Assembly: GCA_016930475.1 (NCBI GenBank)
Contig: JAFGGR010000167.1
Location: 1 to 10,880 of the forward strand
DNA length: 10,880 nucleotides
Origin: Clostridiales bacterium
GTDB taxonomy: Bacteria > Bacillota > Clostridia > Saccharofermentanales > Saccharofermentanaceae
Reading direction: 5' to 3'
Both the position numbers and the translations under genes were made by a program. This document shows positions 5,195 through 10,880 of this stretch, in pieces. Position 1 is the stretch's first letter. The number at the start of each line of letters is the position of its first letter. Under the pieces are notes generated by a model that worked only from the letters and a program-made list of their open reading frames with translations, had not been told where the DNA came from and searched no databases.

Positions 5195-6646
5195 TTGGTT
5201 TATTTATTTGAAATGAAGGGCAGAAGGATCGCTTATGACTCCGAGTGCTCCTCTATATATGATTTGGATGCGTTGGCTTTTCGTGTTTTGGGAATGTATC
5301 GGGATCGGGACGGGAAAAGACCCGACCCCGATGTTCTTCGCGATCTTTCCGATAATGAGGAGTTTGCGTACGAAGAAATCGACGAAATCTGTGATTCGTT
5401 CGATGAGCTCATCAAGGATGGGGTTTTGTTTGCGCCGGTTATTCAAGCGGATTACTCGACACTTTATCCGGACGGGCCGATCATCAAAGCGATGTGTTTG
5501 CACATCTGCCATGACTGTAATATGCGTTGTCGGTATTGCTTCGCCGGGACCGGCGATTACGGCACACATAAACGCTCGATGCTTTCCGTTGAAACAGGTA
5601 AAAAGGCCGTCGATTTTCTGATCGCGGCCTCCGGTAATCGACATCACCTGGATATTGATTTTTTCGGCGGAGAACCGCTCCTCAACTGGCCGGTCGTCGT
5701 CGAGCTTACGGATTATTGCGAGCAGGCCTCGATCAAGACGGGCAAGGATATCCGGATCACGATCACAACCAATGCATTGCTCTTAGACCGCGAGAAAACC
5801 GACTTTATCAACGCTCATATGAAAAATTGTGTCTTGAGCATCGATGGGCGCCCGGAGATCCACAATAAGATGCGTCCGGGAATCGGCGGTAAGCCGACCT
5901 ACGAACCCATCAGCGAAAACATTCGGAAATTTATCGTTTCCAGAGAAAATAGCGACTTCGCCTATCATGAATATTATGTTCGCGGGACATTTACGCGCCA
6001 TAATCTGGATTTTTCCGAAGATGTCCGTCATATTGCGGATCATTTAAATGCGCGGCATATTTCGATGGAACCGGTCGTCTCTGCGCCCGACACCGGGTAC
6101 GATATTAGAGAAGAAGACATCGACATCATCAATAATGAATACGAGCGATTAGCCGAATATATCGACGCAAAGAAGAATTGCGATCGACCGGTCCACTTCT
6201 TTCATTTTCGGATGGATTTTGAGGGCGGTCCCTGTGTGTACAAGCGTTTGAAGGGCTGTGGCGTCGGATCCGAGTATGTGGCGGTCACCCCGGAAGGCGA
6301 TATCTATCCCTGCCATCAATTTGTCGGCGAAGAAGCCTTTAAAATGGGAAATGTACATGATATGGACAGAATCACAGATGCAAAAGGCCATATTCAGCAT
6401 GGAAAATTTATAGAAGATATTCTGGATCCCGATGTTCGTAAAATGTTTTTCGAGCGCCTGATGCCGGATCGGCCCGAGTGCAAAAAGTGCTTCGCGCGAT
6501 ACCATTGCGGCGGCGGATGCGCTGCAAACCGTTATTATTCGACCGGTTCTTTGGACGAAGAATATAAGGTCGGGTGCGAACTAACGCGCAAAAGATTGGA
6601 ATGCTCGCTTTGGCTGGCTTGCGTGAAGCAAGAGAGCGAGATGTGA
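5195..6646 (+). CDS. scfB: SCIFF thioether maturase, radical SAM/SPASM enzyme
   Basis: A 483-residue cytoplasmic radical SAM enzyme that installs cysteine thioether crosslinks in the SCIFF peptide encoded just upstream. Residues 1 to about 95 form the small winged-helix-like region that binds the precursor leader (RiPP recognition element). The radical SAM cluster motif is Cys108-x3-Cys112-x2-Cys115, within CHDCNMRCRYCFAG; FFGGEPLLNW (156-165) and TITTNALLL (189-197) are further core-domain motifs. The C-terminal SPASM domain holds Cys347, Cys355, Gly368 with Cys373 in GDIYPC, then Cys429-x2-Cys432-x5-Cys438-x3-Cys442, and Cys461, enough for two auxiliary 4Fe-4S clusters. Length is as expected. 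Translation starts at TTG behind a perfect AGGAGG. Family and context leave little doubt about substrate; the exact crosslink pattern is inferred from homologues. Confidence 0.95.
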   Translation: MVYLFEMKGRRIAYDSECSSIYDLDALAFRVLGMYRDRDGKRPDPDVLRDLSDNEEFAYEEIDEICDSFDELIKDGVLFAPVIQADYSTLYPDGPIIKAMCLHICHDCNMRCRYCFAGTGDYGTHKRSMLSVETGKKAVDFLIAASGNRHHLDIDFFGGEPLLNWPVVVELTDYCEQASIKTGKDIRITITTNALLLDREKTDFINAHMKNCVLSIDGRPEIHNKMRPGIGGKPTYEPISENIRKFIVSRENSDFAYHEYYVRGTFTRHNLDFSEDVRHIADHLNARHISMEPVVSAPDTGYDIREEDIDIINNEYERLAEYIDAKKNCDRPVHFFHFRMDFEGGPCVYKRLKGCGVGSEYVAVTPEGDIYPCHQFVGEEAFKMGNVHDMDRITDAKGHIQHGKFIEDILDPDVRKMFFERLMPDRPECKKCFARYHCGGGCAANRYYSTGSLDEEYKVGCELTRKRLECSLWLACVKQESEM

Positions 6647-6652
6647 TACAAT
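6644..6652 (+). promoter_or_regulatory. Possible extended -10 promoter before the HD gene
   Basis: TGATACAAT fits an extended -10, its TGA being the scfB stop codon. No good -35 is found at the right distance. Transcription would start near 6659, about 31 nt ahead of the HD gene. Weak on its own, but it is the only candidate between scfB and dnaG. Confidence 0.3.
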
Positions 6653-6689
6653 TTAATCAGATTGATCATCGAAAAGCGGGGCGGATAAA

Positions 6690-7352
6690 ATGGCGGAAGA
6701 ACTGACCATCAAAGAGATACAAAAGAGCGAAGAAGTGAAGACTCTGCTTCAGGCCGCCGGAGTTCAGATGGACTCTCTCGGCTATACGGAACATACATTT
6801 CGACATTGCCGATTGGTTTCCAATAAGTGCGGTGAGATTTTGGAAATCCTCGGTGAGGACGAGCATTCGGTCGAACTCGGTCGGATCGCCGGATATCTTC
6901 ACGATATCGGTAACGCAGTGAGTCGCAACAATCATGCTTTATCGGGAGCGATCATGGCGTACGACATGCTCGTTCGAAAAGGCATGTCTTACGGGGACGC
7001 CGCAACGATCATGATGGCGATCTCCAATCACGACGAGGGCGAAGGGATCCCCGTGAGCAAGATCGCGGCGGCGTTGATCCTTTCGGACAAGGCGGACGTG
7101 CATCGAAGCCGCGTGAGGAATAAGCGTCATGAGACCTTTGATATCCATGACCGCGTCAATTACGCAGCGACACTTTCGACGCTTGAGGTGGTCGGTGACC
7201 GGGCGCGACTCAACATTGAGATCGATACCGAGATGAGTCCGGTGATGGATTATTTTGAAATATTTCTGGAACGGATGAAGCTCTGCCGCAATGCGGCTAA
7301 CTACCTAAATTTGAAGTTTGAGCTGTTCATTAACAATACGCAATTGCTGTAG
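6690..7352 (+). CDS. HD-domain phosphohydrolase-like protein of unknown substrate
   Basis: A 220-residue soluble protein of the HD metal-dependent phosphohydrolase superfamily. Candidate metal ligands run in the usual order: His35 or His39 (EHTFRH), the His71-Asp72 doublet in GYLHDIGN, His82 in NHALSGA, His114 in ISNHDEGEG, and Asp133 in LSDKADVH. The extra histidines between the HD doublet and the last Asp suggest a two-metal site, as in nucleotide or cyclic-nucleotide hydrolases, but no substrate can be assigned. The C-terminal part (about 150-220) matches nothing I recognise. A modest G-rich site (about 6677-6684) precedes the ATG. It begins 43 nt after scfB and ends 28 nt before dnaG, so it may belong to either group. 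Confidence 0.8.
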   Translation: MAEELTIKEIQKSEEVKTLLQAAGVQMDSLGYTEHTFRHCRLVSNKCGEILEILGEDEHSVELGRIAGYLHDIGNAVSRNNHALSGAIMAYDMLVRKGMSYGDAATIMMAISNHDEGEGIPVSKIAAALILSDKADVHRSRVRNKRHETFDIHDRVNYAATLSTLEVVGDRARLNIEIDTEMSPVMDYFEIFLERMKLCRNAANYLNLKFELFINNTQLL

Positions 7353-7380
7353 ACAGCCGATCGAGATCAAGAGGTCAATC

Positions 7381-9246
7381 ATGGCAGGTCATTCCGGCGG
7401 AATACCAGAAAATATCATTGAAGATATCATTTCCAGGAACGACATCGTTTCCGTGGTCGGGCAATACGTTCGATTCACCAAGACAAGCGGACAGAATCAA
7501 TTCGCGCTTTGTCCTTTTCATTCCGAGGATACTCCGTCGTTCTCCGTCTCCGTCAGTAAGCAGATCTACTATTGCTTCGGGTGCCACAAGGGCGGCAATG
7601 TGATCCAATTCATCATGGAAGTCGAAAAACTCTCCTTTATCGAAGCGCTCAGGCTTCTGGCGGAGCGCGCGCAAATCACACTTCCGGAACCCGAGGACGA
7701 CGCACTCAAAAAACTTTCCGTCCAACGCGACGAGATCCGCGACGCGCTTCTTGAGGCCGCGCGGTATTTTTATACTTCCCTGAACTCGGACCGCGGCAGA
7801 GGAGCCTCAGAATACCTTGTCAAGCGGAAAATAACACCGCAGACTGCTAAGAAATTCGGCTTGGGCTACGCTCCGGATGAATGGGAAGGGCTGTATCGAT
7901 TTCTGCGCCAAAAGGGTGTTCGCGACGAGACCCTTCAGAAATGCGGGCTCTTCACAAAGAGTAAAAAGGGAGGATTGATCGATCTTTTCCGCGGTCGGCT
8001 GATGTTCCCGATTTTCGATCCGATGGGTAAGATCGTCGCGTTCGGCGGAAGGATCATGACGGACGGTACACCTAAATACATCAACTCACCCGAAACGGAC
8101 GTCTATTCCAAGCAAAGAGTCCTGTACGGCCTCAATTTCGCGAAAACGTCCAAGGAGAAGTCTCTGATCATCGTCGAGGGTTACATGGATGTCATTTCCA
8201 TGCATCAGGCCGGTGTGACCAATGCGGTCGCCTCGCTCGGGACGGCCCTCACGGACCGACAACTGTCGCTGGCTTCTCGCTACGCGGAGGAGATCGTTCT
8301 CTTTTTCGATTCGGACAATGCGGGCCGAAACGCCGCGATCCGAAGTCTTAAGGCACTCATGACAAGGCTGAACCGCCCGTCCGGCATGAACGCGAAAATG
8401 TCCGTCGGACGCGTTCCGGACGGCAAGGATCCGGATCAGTATATTCGCGAGCACGGGCCCGAAGCTTTTCGAAAAGTAGTTGCCGGCGCATTACCGGTAT
8501 TGGACTATTTGGTTGAAGCGGCCCAGGCACAGAGCATTGAGGACGGAAGATTCGACGCAAGGACCTTTCAGTCCCTTGCATGTGAGTACTTGTCCTGGGA
8601 GTCTAACGCGGTCCTCCGCGAGCGGGCGGCCGGTACCGTTGCCGACATTCTGAAGGTTTCGGTCGCGAGCGTTTTGGCGGAGGCGAAACGAGCGGAGGAC
8701 AATGAGAGAAAATCGGGAACGCTCGAGCCCCTTCGCACGATAAAGGAGCAGATCTCCGCGGTGCCCGTGGAGGAGACCAACCGCGCCACACATCAGGAAA
8801 TCGTCTTGCTTTGCTTTCTTTGTGAGAATCCGGAAGTTTTTCAGGACATGCCGGACAAACCGATCGCGACCGATTTTTCGGCCGGTACGATGCGGACGAT
8901 CGCGAACGAAATGATCGCCATGCTTTATAAAGGATTCGGCGGAGCCGCCAAGCTTCTGGAACTATCGGAAGGCAAGGAGTTGAACGGTCGTCCGGCTCGG
9001 GATCTGTTCTCGGGGATCCTGATGAAAACTAAAGACATCCGTGACCCGCAGAAACTTTCCCGATTTGTGTTGGACTACCTGTACCGGGTTCGTGAGCAGG
9101 TGTATACAAGAAGAAAGAAATACCTGGCGGTGCAGATCGACGGCATGGCCGAAGGTCCGGACCGCGAAGCTTCAGTCAATGCTTTTCGAGAGGTAAATGA
9201 TTACCTTAAGTATTTGCGCGAGCAAATCCGGGAGCTTTCCAATTGA
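7381..9246 (+). CDS. dnaG: DNA primase
   Basis: A 621-residue primase that makes RNA primers at the replication fork together with DnaB helicase. The N-terminal zinc-ribbon has Cys44, His47, Cys65 and Cys68 (CPFH...CFGC). The catalytic core contains FRGRLMFPI (203-211) and GGRIM (222-226). The Toprim part has EGYMD with Glu266, DSDNAGR with Asp310 and Asp312, and DGKDPDQY (347-354). The C-terminal part (about 440-621) is the more variable helicase-binding region. Length is typical. The ATG at 7381 has GAGG 6 nt upstream; an in-frame ATG at 7318 would overlap the HD gene and add 21 residues foreign to the family. rpoD, which normally follows in Firmicutes, is absent; trmK starts 19 nt later. 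Confidence 0.97.
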   Translation: MAGHSGGIPENIIEDIISRNDIVSVVGQYVRFTKTSGQNQFALCPFHSEDTPSFSVSVSKQIYYCFGCHKGGNVIQFIMEVEKLSFIEALRLLAERAQITLPEPEDDALKKLSVQRDEIRDALLEAARYFYTSLNSDRGRGASEYLVKRKITPQTAKKFGLGYAPDEWEGLYRFLRQKGVRDETLQKCGLFTKSKKGGLIDLFRGRLMFPIFDPMGKIVAFGGRIMTDGTPKYINSPETDVYSKQRVLYGLNFAKTSKEKSLIIVEGYMDVISMHQAGVTNAVASLGTALTDRQLSLASRYAEEIVLFFDSDNAGRNAAIRSLKALMTRLNRPSGMNAKMSVGRVPDGKDPDQYIREHGPEAFRKVVAGALPVLDYLVEAAQAQSIEDGRFDARTFQSLACEYLSWESNAVLRERAAGTVADILKVSVASVLAEAKRAEDNERKSGTLEPLRTIKEQISAVPVEETNRATHQEIVLLCFLCENPEVFQDMPDKPIATDFSAGTMRTIANEMIAMLYKGFGGAAKLLELSEGKELNGRPARDLFSGILMKTKDIRDPQKLSRFVLDYLYRVREQVYTRRKKYLAVQIDGMAEGPDREASVNAFREVNDYLKYLREQIRELSN

Positions 9247-9255
9247 TAGACGGGC

Positions 9256-9260
9256 GGAGG
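9256..9260 (+). promoter_or_regulatory. Ribosome binding site for the GTG start of trmK
   Basis: GGAGG, 5 nt before GTG at 9266. It supports this start over an in-frame ATG at 9197 that lies inside dnaG, and over the out-of-frame ATG at 9264. Confidence 0.7.
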
Positions 9261-9265
9261 TCGAT

Positions 9266-9958
9266 GTGATCACAACAAAACTGCCCGCGCGCCTTCAATG
9301 CATCGCGGATGAAATGCCCTCGTGCAAGCGATTGATCGATGTCGGTTCCGACCACGGATTCTTTTCATCCTATGTCCTGGAGAGGCATCTTTCTCAAATG
9401 GTCATTGCTACGGATATTCACAGGGCACCGGCGCAAAGGACCCGCGAATATCTGGACATGAAGGGATTTACCGGAAAGTCCGAGGTATATTGCCGCGACG
9501 GATTAAGCGGTATCGTTCTTTCCGGTGAAGACGTCGTTGTCATCGCTGGACTCGGCGGACTGGAGATGGTGCAAATCCTCACTCGGGCACTGGCTGAGCA
9601 GGGAGGGGCTTTTCCGAAAGGCACGGTTTTCCTTCTTCAGCCCCAGCGCTCGGAGGAAGAACTCAGAGCGTTCTTAGCGGAGAATCTGTTCGACATCGAA
9701 TCCGAAAGGATCTGCTTTGACCGGGGAAGGACGTATGTGATCATCCGTTGCCGATTTATCGGCGAGCCGCGTCCGCTTAGCCCGGAGCAGAGGATACTCG
9801 GGCCGTTTATCATCAAGGATCGACCGGAAGGTACGGTTCAGTATTTGGAGGGCAAGATCCGTTCGCTCGAAAAACAGCGACTCGGCCGTCCCGAACTGCT
9901 GACAGTCATTCGATTTGCCAACGATCTCTTGAGCGAAGAAAGGAGAACCGATCGATGA
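9266..9958 (+). CDS. trmK: tRNA (adenine(22)-N1)-methyltransferase
   Basis: A 230-residue SAM-dependent methyltransferase that makes m1A at position 22 of tRNA, a modification largely confined to Gram-positive bacteria and their relatives. Diagnostic features are the start MITTKLPARLQCIAD, the SAM-binding loop IDVGSDHGFF (24-33), ATDIH with Asp50, CRDGLSG (76-82), and IAGLGGLEM (93-101), matching the AGMGG block of characterised TrmK proteins. LLQPQRSEEELRAFL (123-137) follows, and the C-terminal helices (about 185-230) agree with the family's coiled-coil tail. Length is close to the B. subtilis protein (about 240). Translation most likely begins at GTG 9266. It overlaps the NIF3-like gene by 4 nt (ATGA), the usual partner. 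Confidence 0.92.
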   Translation: MITTKLPARLQCIADEMPSCKRLIDVGSDHGFFSSYVLERHLSQMVIATDIHRAPAQRTREYLDMKGFTGKSEVYCRDGLSGIVLSGEDVVVIAGLGGLEMVQILTRALAEQGGAFPKGTVFLLQPQRSEEELRAFLAENLFDIESERICFDRGRTYVIIRCRFIGEPRPLSPEQRILGPFIIKDRPEGTVQYLEGKIRSLEKQRLGRPELLTVIRFANDLLSEERRTDR

Positions 9959-10722
9959 AAAACCCAATTGAGATGAAGGAAATTGTACGTTTTATGGACG
10001 AGACGGCACCGCGTGAGCGAGCGGAGGCATGGGATCATATCGGCCTAATGGTCGGAAGCGAAGAGGCCGAGGTTCGCGGTATCGTTCTATCTTTAGATGT
10101 CACTTCGGAGGCGATAGAACTCTGCGAGGAGTCGGGCGCGAACCTGATGATCACGCACCATCCCCTGTTTTTTGTGCCCTGCTTTTCGATCGATACGGAT
10201 ACGCCGCAGGGCAGTCTGATCGCGCGGCTCCTTCAGGGGAACATATCGGTTTTTTCGGCGCATACCAATCTGGATCGGGCGGACTTCAGCGTCAATCATG
10301 CACTGGCGCAGAAACTCGGCCTAAATACCGTCGGAACACTTGAAGATTGCGCGTTCGGACTTTTGTGCCGTAGCGAAAATCCATTGCATTATTTAAGCTT
10401 TTCGAGCCGGATAAGGGATGCGCTCAAAAGCTCAGGAGTATTCCTCAATAGCGCGCGGGACGGTGATGTTCAAAACTTCTGCCTCTGCGCGGGATCGTTT
10501 GACGAAGCGCTTGTTTCGGCTGTACTTCGCACTTCCGTCGACGCCGTCATCACCGGCGAGATGAAGCATCATCTGATGGTTTCGCTGAACGAATCGGGAG
10601 TGCGGGTCATTGCCGCCGGACACGAGGCGTCGGAGCGGGTGATCCTTAAGTATCTCGAAAACCTTCTTCGTGAGAAATTTCCTTCCTTACCGATCCGCAT
10701 CGCGGAAGGGAATATATTTTGA
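9955..10722 (+). CDS. NIF3-like dinuclear metal-centre protein, short form
   Basis: A 255-residue member of the NIF3/YbgI/YqfO family, an old and widespread group whose biochemical role remains unproven. The expected metal ligands are all visible: His68 and His69 in ITHHPLFF, His103 and Asp107 in AHTNLD, and His223 and Glu227 in GHEASE, a pattern matching the six-ligand site of E. coli YbgI. AWDHIGLMVG (25-34) is the conserved N-terminal block. The B. subtilis homologue YqfO carries an inserted PII-like domain and is over 100 residues longer; that insert is absent. The ATG overlaps the trmK stop by 4 nt, so the pair is translationally coupled. It is the last protein gene before rnpB. Confidence 0.93.
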   Translation: MKNPIEMKEIVRFMDETAPRERAEAWDHIGLMVGSEEAEVRGIVLSLDVTSEAIELCEESGANLMITHHPLFFVPCFSIDTDTPQGSLIARLLQGNISVFSAHTNLDRADFSVNHALAQKLGLNTVGTLEDCAFGLLCRSENPLHYLSFSSRIRDALKSSGVFLNSARDGDVQNFCLCAGSFDEALVSAVLRTSVDAVITGEMKHHLMVSLNESGVRVIAAGHEASERVILKYLENLLREKFPSLPIRIAEGNIF

Positions 10723-10724
10723 AG

Positions 10725-10760
10725 CGCCGGATATTGTGGACAACCGGCGGGCATTTGTTT
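10725..10760 (+). terminator. Possible weak terminator after the NIF3-like gene
   Basis: CGCCGG (10725-10730) pairs with CCGGCG (10744-10749); a short inner TTG/CAA stem may extend it. The tract that follows, ATTTGTTTAT, is a poor U-run and lies several bases beyond the stem. The hairpin overlaps the -35 of the predicted rnpB promoter, so the two signals would be interleaved. Confidence 0.35.
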
Positions 10761-10765
10761 ATGAT
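10737..10765 (+). promoter_or_regulatory. Predicted sigma-A promoter of rnpB
   Basis: TGGACA (10737-10742), a 17-nt spacer, and TATGAT (10760-10765). Transcription would start near 10772, a few bases before the first recognisable RNase P RNA sequence. Confidence 0.6.
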
Positions 10766-10778
10766 GGTGATGTTTTCC

Positions 10779-10880
10779 GAGTAAGCCGGACGGTCGCGGG
10801 CGCAGTTTCGAAAGGACGCGCACGAGGAAAGTCCGGGCTCCATAGGACAAGGGTGCCGGGTAACTCCCGGTGAAGGCGAC
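10779..10880 (+). ncRNA. rnpB: RNase P RNA, 5' part (window edge)
   Basis: The catalytic RNA of RNase P, which removes 5' leaders from precursor tRNAs. Diagnostic sequence is GAGGAAAGTCCGGGCTCC (10824-10841), the conserved region that contains the 5' strand of P4, followed by ATAGGACAAGGGTGCCGGGTAA-type sequence with a short CCGGG/CCCGG hairpin (10856-10870). The 5' strand of P1-P2 begins about 10779 with GAGTAAGCCGGACGGTCGC; the exact 5' end is estimated. P3 looks short: only about 25 nt lie between the P2 strand and GAGGAAAG. The rest of the RNA is outside the window. Confidence 0.93.

Noticed and set aside
7318..7380. dnaG start at ATG 7318
   Set aside because: It overlaps the HD gene and adds a cysteine/arginine-rich stretch not found in primases; the ATG at 7381 has a good ribosome binding site.
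9197..9265. trmK start at ATG 9197
   Set aside because: It lies 50 nt inside dnaG and adds 23 unrelated residues; GTG 9266 has GGAGG at the right distance and matches the family N-terminus.

Overview
The window is a compact stretch of chromosomal housekeeping genes from a bacterium of the Firmicutes/Bacillota, most likely class Clostridia. The main reason is an intact SCIFF system: a 47-residue cysteine-rich peptide followed by its radical SAM/SPASM maturase, which is a near-universal clostridial signature. The style of DapB, Tgt, YajC, TrmK and RNase P RNA agrees. Species or family cannot be named from the sequence alone. I see no mobile element, CRISPR array, tRNA or prophage.

Layout. On the minus strand at the left edge, dapA (130-1041) overlaps the start of dapB (133 to beyond the window) by 4 nt; these are two consecutive steps of lysine/meso-diaminopimelate synthesis. 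A 107-bp intergenic region (1042-1148) holds back-to-back overlapping promoters. From there everything runs on the plus strand: queA and tgt (the two tRNA queuosine enzymes, 4 nt apart), an extended SDR (NAD-dependent epimerase-like) gene, yajC (Sec translocon accessory), scfA (SCIFF precursor peptide, 4964-5107), an intrinsic-terminator-like hairpin, scfB (SCIFF maturase), an HD-domain phosphohydrolase of unknown role, dnaG (primase), trmK (tRNA m1A22 methyltransferase), a short NIF3-like protein, and finally the 5' part of rnpB (RNase P RNA), cut by the window end.

How the parts relate. queA/tgt are a translation-fidelity pair. yajC-scfA-scfB reads as one RiPP cassette (ranthipeptide class) attached to a Sec-translocon gene, with a hairpin between peptide and enzyme that would give more precursor mRNA than maturase mRNA. 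HD-dnaG-trmK-nif3 are closely spaced and probably cotranscribed. Two expected neighbours are missing: secD/secF after yajC, and rpoD (sigA) between dnaG and trmK.

The points most worth a second look are the SCIFF peptide (too short for a standard ORF cut-off, with a seventh cysteine ahead of the six-cysteine core), the terminator between it and its maturase, the HD protein beside the maturase, the apparently leaderless queA start, and the loss of rpoD from the primase operon.
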